A stretch of DNA of 16,451 nt, taken from JBKQHQ01 sp052148715. GTDB taxonomy: Bacteria > Pseudomonadota > Alphaproteobacteria > Rhizobiales > Xanthobacteraceae. Below are positions 6,787-14,774 of this stretch, piece after piece. The stretch spans positions 1 through 16,451 of the forward strand of contig JBKQHQ010000089.1 in the NCBI GenBank assembly GCA_052148715.1, written 5' to 3'. The notes under the pieces were generated by a model. It was not told the DNA's origin, ran no database searches, and worked only from the letters and a program-made list of their open reading frames with translations. The first letter of the stretch is position 1. Each line of letters opens with the position of its first letter. The position numbers were made by a program, and so were the translations under genes.

Positions 6787-7689
6787 CTAAGCGGGATATG
6801 ACGCAAACGATTGCAGCGCGCGCTCAACGATGATCGCGCCAGCTTCTTGCGTGAAATGGCCCGCGTCGGCGATCTCCAATGGCTCCGGGCAATTGCGGAT
6901 CAGGCCACGCAACACGCGCATCACCGGCGCACCGAGCACCGGGTCCTTCATGCCGATCGCCATGAACGACTTGCCGCCCCAATCTTTGGACCAGAATTCG
7001 CGGGCTTGCCGCGAAAGCGCCGCGCCGTCTGCATCCGGATTGTCGGGCACGAGATTGGGAAAGCGGCGCACGCCGGCCTTGTACCGGGCGTCGGGAAACG
7101 GCGCTGAATAGGCTTGCGCCTCTGCGTCGGTCAGGCCCGGGACTCCCCGTTTGATCAGGCCCGCAATATCCATGTCCGGCGTACGATTCGAGTACGCACG
7201 CCAGGCAATAAATCCTTCCGTGAGCGGGTAATCGCCGGTGGCAAGTGCTGTGTTCATGACGATGAGGCGCGAGAAGCGCTCGCGCATGTCCATCGGGATG
7301 GTGAGACCGATCAAGCCCCCCCAATCCTGGCACACAAGGGTCACGTCGCGAAGATCGAGCCGCTCAATCAGCGTCATGATCGAGTTGCGGTGGAAGTCAA
7401 AAGTATAGACGCTCTCTTCCTCCGGCTTGTCGGAACGGCCGAAGCCGAAGAAATCAGGCGCGACGATCCGCAGGCCGCCGGCAAGGAAAGCTGGAATCAT
7501 CTTGCGATACAGATAGGACCATGTCGGTTGGCCGTGCAGGCAGAGAGCGACCGGCGCACCGCGCGCCCCCTCGTCGAGGTAGTGCATCCGGAGCGACGTG
7601 AAGCCCGACAGAGCTTCGGCATAGCGTGGCGTGAAGGAGAAGCCGGGAAGATTTTCGAAGCGATCATCCGGCGTCCTAAAATGGCCCAT
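6787..7689 (-). CDS. Haloalkane dehalogenase (DhlA-like, HLD-I)
   Basis: A 300-residue alpha/beta hydrolase with the full haloalkane dehalogenase set, which cleaves carbon-halogen bonds hydrolytically to an alcohol, halide and proton. Visible: oxyanion block HGQPTWSYLYRKMIP (52-66), nucleophile Asp122 with halide-stabilising Trp123 in CQDWGG, a second tryptophan at 163 (EGFIAWRAY, where DhlA has its second halide Trp), catalytic acid Asp249 in GMKDPVLG, and catalytic His278 in DAGHFTQE. This order of nucleophile, acid and base fits HLD subfamily I. ATG 7689 (MGHFRTP) was chosen because GAGAGG lies upstream and the family N-terminus begins there; an extension to 7845 has no family character. 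It converges on the MFS gene with a 28-base gap. The natural substrate is unknown, and some relatives have weak dehalogenase activity. Confidence 0.88.
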   Translation of the reverse strand: MGHFRTPDDRFENLPGFSFTPRYAEALSGFTSLRMHYLDEGARGAPVALCLHGQPTWSYLYRKMIPAFLAGGLRIVAPDFFGFGRSDKPEEESVYTFDFHRNSIMTLIERLDLRDVTLVCQDWGGLIGLTIPMDMRERFSRLIVMNTALATGDYPLTEGFIAWRAYSNRTPDMDIAGLIKRGVPGLTDAEAQAYSAPFPDARYKAGVRRFPNLVPDNPDADGAALSRQAREFWSKDWGGKSFMAIGMKDPVLGAPVMRVLRGLIRNCPEPLEIADAGHFTQEAGAIIVERALQSFASYPA

Positions 7690-8096
7690 CGCGAACACAT
7701 CCTCTCGGCGGATCGTTGCGGCTACTGCGTCGGGATATCCGGCTGATCGTGCGTCAGCGCGTCGACGGCGCGACCGATCTTGCCCTCGATGCGGAACGGG
7801 AGCAACCTTGCCGAGCGCATCAACTTGGCGCGGCCGCAAGGACATAGCCCGGCCCTATGCGCTCGAGGGGAGCGCCGCCTGAACGGAGGGATTGATTACC
7901 GTAACGTAAGCGGTAGCAAGTCCGGCGCGGGACCTACCTTGACTTCACCAATGACTTGACGGCCGGAGGTGAACGTGTTGCCTAACGGGCGCGACGTCAG
8001 GTGCGCAAATCAGGACGATAGGTCTGATATGTTGAACCTCGTCCATGATCGCGCAATTTGGACGGTTTGTTCGTACCTAAGTGTGGGAGTTGGACA
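7690..8096. other. Intergenic region between the dehalogenase and methyltransferase genes
   Basis: About 407 bases lacking a secure gene. The minus strand from 7820 to 7722 reads as a 32-codon peptide starting MRSARLLPFRIEGKIGRAVD and ending at TAG; it looks protein-like but has no clear start signal and could be the tail of a lost gene. A short inverted repeat TACCG-N9-CGGTA lies at 7897-7915 in an AT-richer patch and could be an operator for either divergent gene. I found no convincing promoter. Confidence 0.4.
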
Positions 8097-8879
8097 ATGG
8101 CAGGTCAACTGGAGTCCTTCACCGCCACGCTGGCGACGTTGTTTCAAAAAGGTGTCCGCTACTCGACCGTTTTTGATCTCGGCTGTGCCGACGGAAATTT
8201 TTACCTTTTACATTTCAGCCTGGGTTTTTTTCCGGCGGCTATCTGCGTCAATGTCGATGCCAATCCGATATACGAAGAATCACTCAAGTCCATACGAGAT
8301 GTCATGGGCGGGCATTATTTGATAGCCGCAGTTACCGATCATGCCGGCGAAGTGGAGTTGAACACCGCGGCGCATCACTATTGGGGGTCCCTGCTTCCCG
8401 ACAATGCCTCCTATTGGAAGCAGCTTCACGATCTGCGCGGCGAGAAAATCAAGGTTCCGGCCGTCACCCTCGACCACGTGGCCGAGCAGCTCTCCCTTAA
8501 GCCGCCGTTTCTCATAAAGCTTGATCTTCAAGGCAGTGAGATGGCGGCGCTACGGGGCGGCAGCAAGGTGCTTTCGCAAACCGACGTCATCATCTGCGAA
8601 ACGGCCACAGATGACTTTTCGCCCATCAATGGATTTCTCGACGAGGCCGGTTTCGGCCTGTTTGACCTGACGGCGTTGAACAGGTTGGCCGATACCACGC
8701 TCGGCTGGTTTTACCCAGTTTACCTCAACCGCCGCCTCGACCACATCAAGCCGCCCCTGCCCTGGGACCGGTCGCTCAACGATCAGGTTATCCAGCTTCA
8801 GGTCGATAGGCGGAAGAACATCCTTGCTCGCAACGCAGCAATGCTTGCGTCTATGCGCGCACAACAGGGCAGGGCCTAG
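8097..8879 (+). CDS. FkbM family methyltransferase
   Basis: A 260-residue SAM-dependent methyltransferase of the FkbM type, usually acting on hydroxyl groups of sugars, polyketides or surface glycans. Motif I VFDLGCADGNFY is at 25-36, the acidic motif II around Asp54 (VNVDANPIYEESL), and the FkbM signature KLDLQGSEMAALRGGSKVL at 141-159. The C-terminus (about 215-260) is charged and helical. ATG 8097 has GGGAG seven bases upstream; TTG 8058 is an in-frame alternative. By eye the gene is less GC-rich than its neighbours, most clearly at 8161-8330, which hints at acquisition. No glycan or polyketide genes flank it, so its acceptor is unknown. It converges on ftsH with a 63-base gap. Confidence 0.88.
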   Translation: MAGQLESFTATLATLFQKGVRYSTVFDLGCADGNFYLLHFSLGFFPAAICVNVDANPIYEESLKSIRDVMGGHYLIAAVTDHAGEVELNTAAHHYWGSLLPDNASYWKQLHDLRGEKIKVPAVTLDHVAEQLSLKPPFLIKLDLQGSEMAALRGGSKVLSQTDVIICETATDDFSPINGFLDEAGFGLFDLTALNRLADTTLGWFYPVYLNRRLDHIKPPLPWDRSLNDQVIQLQVDRRKNILARNAAMLASMRAQQGRA

Positions 8880-8942
8880 TCTAAGTGAAGGGGTTCGTCC
8901 GCCGTTACGCTTCTGGAGCGCCGCGCGGCTGAACGAGGGTCG

Positions 8943-10784
8943 TTACTCCGCAGCCTGCTTGAACGGAGGGGAGCTCGGGGGACCGGTGAGCAGCGTCAAT
9001 TCGGCTTCCTCCAACGTCTCCTTCTCCAAGAGCCGCCGCGCGGTTCGCTCGAGCGCATCGCGCCGCTCGCGCAAGATGTCGGCGGCGCGCTGGAACGTCC
9101 GGTCGAGAATCGCCCGCACCTCCTCGTCGACCACGGCCGCCGTCTCTTCGGCGTATTCGCGTTCGCGCGGCAGCGACGGATAGCCGGTGCCGTTCAGGAA
9201 CGTGCCCGGGTCGCGGTCATAGGCGACCCCGCCAAGCCGTTCCGACATTCCGTAGCGGGTGACCATGCTGCGGGCGATGTCGGTCGCGCGCCGTAGGTCG
9301 TCGGCAGCGCCGGTCGAGAGATGGCCGAATACGATGAATTCCGCGGCGCGCCCGCCGAGGAGGACCGTCATCTTGTTCTCCAGCTCCTCGCGCGTCATCA
9401 GGAAGCGATCCTCGGTCGGACGCTGGATGGTGTAGCCCAACGCACCAACCCCGCGCGGGATGATCGAGACCTTGTGCACGGCGTCGGCGCCCGGCAAGGT
9501 GAGCGCCACCAGCGCGTGGCCCATCTCGTGATAGGCGACGATCTCGCGCTCCTTCGGATTGAGCAGCCGGTTGCGCTTCTCGAGCCCGGCCACGATCCGC
9601 TCGACGGCGTTGTTGAAGTCGCTCATCGATACCGCGTCGCCGCTCCGTCGCGTGGCCAAGAGCGCCGCCTCGTTGACCAGATTGGCGAGATCGGCCCCGG
9701 TAAAGCCGGGCGTCAATGCCGCGACCTTGTCGGCATCGACGTCCGGGGCGAGCTTTACCTTTTTCATGTGGACTTGCAGGATCTGGACGCGGCCCTTCTT
9801 GTCCGGCCGGTCCACCAGGACCTGGCGATCGAAGCGGCCGGCGCGCAGCAGCGCCGGATCGAGGATCTCCGGCCGGTTGGTGGCGGCGATGATGACGAGC
9901 CCGGAGCGGGAGTCGAAGCCGTCGAGCTCGACCAGGAGCTGGTTGAGCGTCTGCTCTTTCTCGTCGTGACCGCCGGCATACGGCCCGATGCCGCGGGCGC
10001 GGCCGAGCGCGTCAAGCTCGTCGATGAAGATGATGGCCGGCGCCTTCTGGCGTGCCTGCTCGAATAGATCGCGCACGCGCGCCGCGCCGACACCGACGAA
10101 CATTTCCACGAACTCGGAGCCCGAGATCGAGAAGAACGGCACCTTCGCCTCCCCGGCGACGGCCTTGGCCAGGAGGGTCTTGCCGGTGCCGGGCGGGCCG
10201 ATGAGCAGTATGCCCTTGGGCATGCGGCCGCCGAGCCGGCTGTAGCTCTCGGGATTCTTCAGGAAATCGACGACCTCGCGCAGTTCGTCCTTGGCTTCAT
10301 CCACCCCTGCCACGTCGTCGAAGGTGACGCCGGTGTCGGACTCCACGTAGACCTTGGCCTTGCTCTTGCCGATCAACATCAGGCCGCCGCCGAGGCCCTG
10401 AGCGGCGCGCCGTCCAAGGTAGAACCAGACCCCCACGAACAGCAGCATCGGCACGATCCAGGAGAGAAGATCGCGAACGAGCGTGCTTTCCACCTCGCCG
10501 GTATAGCGCACGCCATATTTCTGCAGCTCGCTTGCAAATTCGAGATCGACGCGGGTCGTGACGAACTGCTTCTGGCCGCCCGGCAGTGGCTCCTTAAGTG
10601 TTCCCTGGATGAAGCGGTCCGACACGCCGACATCGACGACCTTCCGCTGCTGCAGCAATTCCTGAAATTGGCTGTAGGGAATGGTCGCGACTTGGCGTGT
10701 CATCGCAACCATCCATTGGATGATCACCATTCCGACAATTGCGATGACGGCGAACGCAATATTGAAACGGGTCGATTTTTTCAT
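8943..10784 (-). CDS. ftsH: ATP-dependent zinc metalloprotease FtsH
   Basis: A 613-residue inner-membrane AAA+ protease that extracts and degrades misassembled membrane proteins and some soluble regulators. Order: TM1 (about 8-28), periplasmic domain (30-104), TM2 (105-124), AAA module with Walker A GPPGTGKT (196-203), pore-loop area SGSEFVEMFVGVGAARVRDLF (221-241), Walker B IIFIDELDALG (251-261), second region of homology ATNRPEILDPALLRAGRFDRQ (301-321), then peptidase with zinc motif HEMGH (419-423) and the third ligand acid in GAADDLRRAT (near 496). HEMGH replaces the common HEAGH; zinc ligands and the glutamate are kept. The start ATG 10784 has GAGAGG close upstream. Alphaproteobacteria usually carry a housekeeping ftsH elsewhere near tilS, so this may be a paralogue. 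A fragment of the same coding sequence lies at 6701-6755. Confidence 0.97.
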   Translation of the reverse strand: MKKSTRFNIAFAVIAIVGMVIIQWMVAMTRQVATIPYSQFQELLQQRKVVDVGVSDRFIQGTLKEPLPGGQKQFVTTRVDLEFASELQKYGVRYTGEVESTLVRDLLSWIVPMLLFVGVWFYLGRRAAQGLGGGLMLIGKSKAKVYVESDTGVTFDDVAGVDEAKDELREVVDFLKNPESYSRLGGRMPKGILLIGPPGTGKTLLAKAVAGEAKVPFFSISGSEFVEMFVGVGAARVRDLFEQARQKAPAIIFIDELDALGRARGIGPYAGGHDEKEQTLNQLLVELDGFDSRSGLVIIAATNRPEILDPALLRAGRFDRQVLVDRPDKKGRVQILQVHMKKVKLAPDVDADKVAALTPGFTGADLANLVNEAALLATRRSGDAVSMSDFNNAVERIVAGLEKRNRLLNPKEREIVAYHEMGHALVALTLPGADAVHKVSIIPRGVGALGYTIQRPTEDRFLMTREELENKMTVLLGGRAAEFIVFGHLSTGAADDLRRATDIARSMVTRYGMSERLGGVAYDRDPGTFLNGTGYPSLPREREYAEETAAVVDEEVRAILDRTFQRAADILRERRDALERTARRLLEKETLEEAELTLLTGPPSSPPFKQAAE

Positions 10785-10841
10785 TTACCTCTCCAGCGCC
10801 GACGGGCGTCAGACGACTCCTGTCATTCAGATTGGAACGCC

Positions 10842-10859
10842 GAATTCACTCCTGAATTC
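10842..10859. repeat. Paired GAATTC inverted repeat upstream of ftsH
   Basis: GAATTC occurs at 10842-10847 and again at 10854-10859 with a six-base spacer. The pair lies 58-75 bases upstream of the ftsH start and could be a protein-binding site. No known operator recognised. Confidence 0.35.
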
Positions 10860-10893
10860 CCAATCGCTGCGCGCCCCCTGGGCACGCCGCACA

Positions 10894-10919
10894 GATTCCC
10901 GATCTCCCGCTCGGGAATC
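10894..10919 (-). terminator. 9-bp perfect hairpin between rhomboid and ftsH genes
   Basis: GATTCCCGA (10894-10902), an eight-base loop, TCGGGAATC (10911-10919): a perfect 9-base stem. It sits downstream of the rhomboid stop and upstream of ftsH, so it could end or attenuate transcription between them. No U-tract follows on either strand, so it may instead be an operator. Confidence 0.4.
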
Positions 10920-10935
10920 CGCGTCAGCTGCCTAA

Positions 10936-10954
10936 CGCACCACACGGCGGTGCG
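10936..10954 (-). terminator. Short GC hairpin just after the rhomboid stop
   Basis: CGCACC (10936-10941) and GGTGCG (10949-10954) form a six-base stem with a seven-base loop, 10 bases past the rhomboid stop codon. No U-tract follows, so this is a weak terminator candidate. Confidence 0.3.
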
Positions 10955-10963
10955 GTTCAGCGC

Positions 10964-11731
10964 TCACCAGCGCTGGTTCCAGCCTCGAGGCCGGATATCG
11001 GGCACCCGCCTGCCGCGCGTATCCGCCCAAACCGTTGTCCTCGTCTGCATGCCCAGTCCCATTACGCCGGCGATGACCGCAAACAGCGCGCCGAAAACAA
11101 AGCCGCCGATGTGCGCCCACCAGGCGACGGCGCCCCCCATGTCGGGCGACACCAATTCGGAGCTTCCCTGCAAGATCTGCATGCCGAACCATACGATGGC
11201 AAAGATGAACGCCGGCACCGGAATGAACAGCGGGATAATCCAGATCGGGATGATGGTTATCACGCGCGCCGTGGGGTAGATCACCGCGTAGGCCGCGATC
11301 ACGGCGGCGATAGCGCCAGAGGCGCCGAGCACGGGCTCAAGCGAGTCGGGGTGTGTCGCAAGGTGCACGATATTGGCGGCAATCCCACCGATTAGGTAGA
11401 GGCTTGCAAAACCAAGGCGTCCGAACCGCGCCTCCATGGCCGGTCCAAAGATCCATAAGAACCACATGTTGAAGATGAGGTGCAGCCAACCCCCATGCAT
11501 GAACATGTCGGTGACCATCGGCCACCAATCCGTCGGATCGAGACCGGAGTGAAGCGCCAATCTCGGATTGGTGTAGCGCGCGGGAATCAAGGCATAGTGG
11601 ATCAACACGGCGTTGACCGCCGGCGCCGGAAGGCTCCGCATCCACAGAAACACCAGCGTGTTGAGCGCAATGAGCCCAACGACGACGACAGGCCTGGCGG
11701 CGCGGGGGGCAGTGTCGATGAAAGGAAACAA
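10964..11731 (-). CDS. Rhomboid family intramembrane serine protease
   Basis: A polytopic membrane protease of about 255 residues that cuts transmembrane helices within the bilayer. Catalytic Ser138 lies in GASGA (136-140) and the catalytic His207 in AHIGGF; the supporting HGGWLHLIFNMW (79-90) holds the conserved His84 and Asn88 of the oxyanion region. Hydrophobic segments are seen at about 14-31, 78-97, 108-125, 139-154, 157-184 and 203-227. A long amphipathic insert (about 45-72) precedes the active-site helices. No ATG fits the N-terminus: the frame has a stop upstream and only TTG starts. TTG 11731 has GGAGG seven bases upstream; TTG 11737 is too close to it. The neighbour ftsH, same strand and 179 bases on, suggests a shared role in membrane protein turnover. 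Confidence 0.92.
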   Translation of the reverse strand: MFPFIDTAPRAARPVVVVGLIALNTLVFLWMRSLPAPAVNAVLIHYALIPARYTNPRLALHSGLDPTDWWPMVTDMFMHGGWLHLIFNMWFLWIFGPAMEARFGRLGFASLYLIGGIAANIVHLATHPDSLEPVLGASGAIAAVIAAYAVIYPTARVITIIPIWIIPLFIPVPAFIFAIVWFGMQILQGSSELVSPDMGGAVAWWAHIGGFVFGALFAVIAGVMGLGMQTRTTVWADTRGRRVPDIRPRGWNQRW

Positions 11732-11891
11732 AGCCAATCCTCCGGCAGAGCGCGGCTCGGCCCGATACGGATTTCATATAGGCTCGACAATGCCCGGATG
11801 CGACGAAGGGCGGAGCCCCGGGACCATGCGCAGAGCCGTACGCGGAGGCGGGTGCAGGATGCCTACGCGGGGTTACCAGAGCCGCGCGGAT

Positions 11892-14120
11892 TCACGCCAG
11901 CGCGGCCTTCACCCGATCGGGAGTAAGCGGCAGATCGCGCAGGCGCTTGCCGGTGGCGTTTGCGAAGGCATTGGCGATGGCCGCAGCCGCCGGCCCCTGC
12001 GACGCCTCACCGGAGCCGCGCGGCTTTTCGTTCGGCCGCCCGATCAGCTCGACCTCCACCTTCGGTACCTCCGGCATGGTGAGGATCGGATAGCTTTGCC
12101 AGTCGCGTGAGAGGATGCCGCTCGCATCGAAGCGGACAGCCTCGTGCAGCGTCCAGCTGGTTGACTGGATGATGCCGCCCTCGATCTGGTTCGCCAGGCC
12201 GTCCGGGTTGATGATTTGGCCGGCATCCGCGGCAGCGTAAACGCGCGGGACCGTGACGGCACCGTTGGCGCGGTCGACCTCGACCTCGGCGACCACCGCG
12301 ACGTAGCTTGCGAGATTCTTGTACTTGGCGAAGGCGATGCCGCGCCCACGCGTGCCAGTCCCCTTCTCGTCGCTCTCTTTCCATTGCGCCTTATGCACCA
12401 CCGCCTCGATCACCGCCTTGGCACGCGGGTCCGTCAGGTGCGCAAGCCGAAACGCGACCGGGTCGGCGGCGGCCGCTGCCGCGAGTTCGTCCATGAACGA
12501 CTCGATGGCGAACACATTGGCGTAACCGCCGAGCGTGCGTAGCGCCGAAACGCGGACCGGCATATCGGGAATGAAGTGCTGCACGATCCGCTGGCTCGGA
12601 AAATCGTAAAGCGGCACGGCGTTGCGATCACCGCCGCCTGCCGGCTGCGGGATCACGAGGGGCGGGGACATCGGATACGGCTGCGACAGATACCAGGCGG
12701 CCAGCAGGTTCGCCCCTTGCGGCTCGCCCGGCCGCGTGGAATGGCTATTGCTCCACAGCTCGTAATTCCAGTCGACAATGCGTCCGTCGGCGCCAAGCGC
12801 CGCTTTCGCGCGCATCACCATGGCCGGACCGAACGGCTCCCAGCCGTGCTCGTCGTCGCGCATCCATTGCACGCGTACCGGCCGTCCAGGCATAGCGCGC
12901 GCGAGCAGCGCCGCATCGAGCGCCACGTCGTCAGCAGCGTTGTGGCCGTAGCAACCCGAACCCTCCATGTGCGTGCAGCGGATCGCCGTCAAGTCGAGCT
13001 TCAGCACCTTGGCAAGATCCCGGCGCAGCGGAAAAACGCCCTGGCTGTGGGTCCAAACGGTGAGCTTGCCGTCGTTGAACTCGGCCACGGCGCAGGATGG
13101 TCCGATCGAGCCGTGCATCACATACGGCCGGGTATATGTCGCTTCGTGGGTGCTGCCGCCGGCGGCGCGCGGCGCTTGCTTCGCACTGACGACCATCTCC
13201 TTCGAGGGCAGCGACATCAGAACTTGCGGAAGCTTCGCCGGATCCGGCAAGGGGTTGCCGCCGCTCCAACGCGTCTTCTCGAGCAGTCGCTTGCGGGCCT
13301 CGACCGCCTGCTCCTCGCGTTCGGTTATGACCCCAAGAAAGCTGCCATCGCGCACCACGGCAACGACGCCGCGTCCGAGATCGCGCGCAATCACATCGTC
13401 GGCGACACCGAAATCCTCGAGCTGGGCTCCGTAGCGCGGCGGCCGCACGATCCGGCCATGCAGCATGCCTGGCAGGCGCAGGTCCTGCACATAGGCAACG
13501 CCGCCCGTCACTTTGGCCGGGATGTCGCGGCGCGGGACCGGCTTGCCGACCACCTGGAAGGCGGCCGGAGATTTGGGCGCGGCCTTGGCGCTCGCCTCGC
13601 GGTGCAGATCAGCGGCCGCGGCAATCTCGCCGTAGCCGAGCTTGCGCCCGTCGGGTGCGCTGATGACCCCATCACTGACGCTGAGCCCCTCTGCGGGGAC
13701 GCCGAGTCGCTCGGCGGCAAGGCCGATAAGGATCGCTCGCACCTCGGCGCCGGCGAGCCGCAATGCGGTGCCGCTGCTTTCGATGCTCAAGCTCCCGGAG
13801 GTGAACCCCTCATCCGGCGTGCGGGCGGTGTCGCCGGAAACCATGGTGACGCGCCCGAGCGGCAGATCGAGCTCTTCGGCCGCGATCTGCGCCAGCGCCG
13901 TCACGGCACCCTGCCCCAACTCGACCTTGCCGGTGAACACTGTCGCGGAACCGTCGGCGTTGATGCGTATCCACGCGTCGAGCAGACGGTTATCCTGCAG
14001 GCTGCCAGGAAGCCGCGCTGGCTGTTGCGCCCACGCCATCCTCGGCGCGAGCGAAAACGCGACGGTGATCCCGCCGAGGCCGGCCATAAACGCGCGACGG
14101 CTGAAGGTCCGAGCTTTCAT
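11892..14120 (-). CDS. Xanthine oxidase-family molybdopterin subunit, IorB/aldehyde dehydrogenase type, Tat-exported
   Basis: A 742-residue molybdopterin-cytosine-dinucleotide subunit of an isoquinoline 1-oxidoreductase-like enzyme. Such enzymes hydroxylate N-heterocycles or oxidise aldehydes with water as oxygen source. The N-terminus has a twin-arginine signal: SRRAF (7-11), a hydrophobic stretch (12-24) and AWAQ near 29-32, so the enzyme is expected in the periplasm. Next comes the first domain with FTGKVELGQGAVTALAQIAAEEL (62-84), the family block GMLHGRIVRPPRYG (218-231), a cofactor loop EGSGCYGHNAADDVALDAAL (386-405), and the C-terminal GSGEASQGP (702-710), whose Glu705 is the catalytic base. 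ATG 14120 has GGGGAGGA upstream and starts two bases after the stop of the 2Fe-2S subunit. The usual third, cytochrome c subunit is not next door. The substrate cannot be inferred. Confidence 0.92.
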   Translation of the reverse strand: MKARTFSRRAFMAGLGGITVAFSLAPRMAWAQQPARLPGSLQDNRLLDAWIRINADGSATVFTGKVELGQGAVTALAQIAAEELDLPLGRVTMVSGDTARTPDEGFTSGSLSIESSGTALRLAGAEVRAILIGLAAERLGVPAEGLSVSDGVISAPDGRKLGYGEIAAAADLHREASAKAAPKSPAAFQVVGKPVPRRDIPAKVTGGVAYVQDLRLPGMLHGRIVRPPRYGAQLEDFGVADDVIARDLGRGVVAVVRDGSFLGVITEREEQAVEARKRLLEKTRWSGGNPLPDPAKLPQVLMSLPSKEMVVSAKQAPRAAGGSTHEATYTRPYVMHGSIGPSCAVAEFNDGKLTVWTHSQGVFPLRRDLAKVLKLDLTAIRCTHMEGSGCYGHNAADDVALDAALLARAMPGRPVRVQWMRDDEHGWEPFGPAMVMRAKAALGADGRIVDWNYELWSNSHSTRPGEPQGANLLAAWYLSQPYPMSPPLVIPQPAGGGDRNAVPLYDFPSQRIVQHFIPDMPVRVSALRTLGGYANVFAIESFMDELAAAAAADPVAFRLAHLTDPRAKAVIEAVVHKAQWKESDEKGTGTRGRGIAFAKYKNLASYVAVVAEVEVDRANGAVTVPRVYAAADAGQIINPDGLANQIEGGIIQSTSWTLHEAVRFDASGILSRDWQSYPILTMPEVPKVEVELIGRPNEKPRGSGEASQGPAAAAIANAFANATGKRLRDLPLTPDRVKAALA

Positions 14121-14122
14121 GC

Positions 14123-14590
14123 TCAGGTCCTCCCCATCTCGGTCGCGGCGTGCAGGACCGCGCGAATGATGCGCCCATGGGTCCCGCAGCGGCAGAGATT
14201 GCCGGCGAGCGCCTGGCGCACATCGTCTTCGGTCGGGTGTGGCTTGCGGTCGAGCAGTGGCTTGGCCGACATAATCATCCCGTTGATGCAGTAGCCGCAT
14301 TGCGCGGCTTGCTCCTCCATGAATGCGCGTTGCAGCGGATGCGGACGATCGATCGTGCCGAGGCCCTCGATCGTCGTTACCGCGCCTGGGCCGACGGCGC
14401 TGAGCGGCGTAATGCAGGATCGAACCGGGCTGCCGTCGATCAGCACCGTGCACGCCCCGCATTGGGCCAGCCCGCAGCCGAATTTCGCACCGTTGAGCTC
14501 AAGATCATTGCGAAGCACGTAGAGAAGCGGCGTGTCCGGCTCCGCCGGCACGTTGCGGTTGGTCCCGTTAACCTTCAGGCTGACGGCCAT
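14123..14590 (-). CDS. 2Fe-2S subunit of molybdenum hydroxylase, IorA type
   Basis: A 155-residue electron-transfer subunit that carries two [2Fe-2S] clusters and passes electrons away from the molybdenum centre. The plant-ferredoxin-type N-terminal cluster has Cys39, Cys44, Cys47 and Cys59 (KFGCGLAQCGACTVLIDG...RSC); the C-terminal helical cluster has Cys98, Cys101, Cys133 and Cys135 (QCGYC and NLCRCGTHGRI). All eight ligands are present and the length is standard. ATG 14590 (MAVSLKVNG) follows GGGGAGG with good spacing and is preferred to an upstream start at 14635. It is co-directional with and two bases from the molybdopterin subunit. It has no signal peptide, so it presumably travels through Tat with its partner. 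Confidence 0.95.
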   Translation of the reverse strand: MAVSLKVNGTNRNVPAEPDTPLLYVLRNDLELNGAKFGCGLAQCGACTVLIDGSPVRSCITPLSAVGPGAVTTIEGLGTIDRPHPLQRAFMEEQAAQCGYCINGMIMSAKPLLDRKPHPTEDDVRQALAGNLCRCGTHGRIIRAVLHAATEMGRT

Positions 14591-14713
14591 GTCGTGTTGC
14601 CTCCCCATTGCGAGCGGCTGAAACCAATTCGGCAAACTCTATACTGCGCCGGTAGTTCCCCCGCGTCGAGAGAGCGTTCATGACCACGCGGCTTCGGCGG
14701 AGGGGACGCTACT

Positions 14714-14730
14714 GTGCCGATTTCGGGCAC
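14714..14730 (-). terminator. Weak hairpin between the membrane-protein gene and the IorA-type gene
   Basis: Bases 14714-14730 can fold as GTGC-CGA paired with TCG-G-GCAC, a seven-pair stem with one bulge, 45 bases past the stop of the upstream gene. No U-tract is present. Confidence 0.25.
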
Positions 14731-14774
14731 TGAGAATCACCTGCACGCAGCCGCAAACAAGGCCGCCGCGGCGG

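Noticed and set aside
7870..7892. Similarity between a GAACGGAGGG run near 7881 and the 3' end of ftsH near 8961
   Set aside because: Only about ten identical bases plus scattered matches; too short to call a second ftsH remnant.
9321..10067. 248-codon plus-strand frame opposite ftsH
   Set aside because: Shadow of the AAA module; composition and lack of start signals argue against a gene.
12576..14294. 572-codon plus-strand frame opposite the molybdopterin subunit
   Set aside because: Arginine/histidine-rich with no recognisable domain; it mirrors a well-supported xanthine oxidase-family gene.
14763..14774. 12-base CCGCCGCGGCGG palindrome next to a stop codon
   Set aside because: No loop and no U-tract; expected by chance at this GC content.
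14591..14774. Promoter for the IorA-type gene with a TATAGA -10 near 14640
   Set aside because: No -35 hexamer at an acceptable distance; the nearest TTGACG-like hexamer is 20 bases away with a mismatch.
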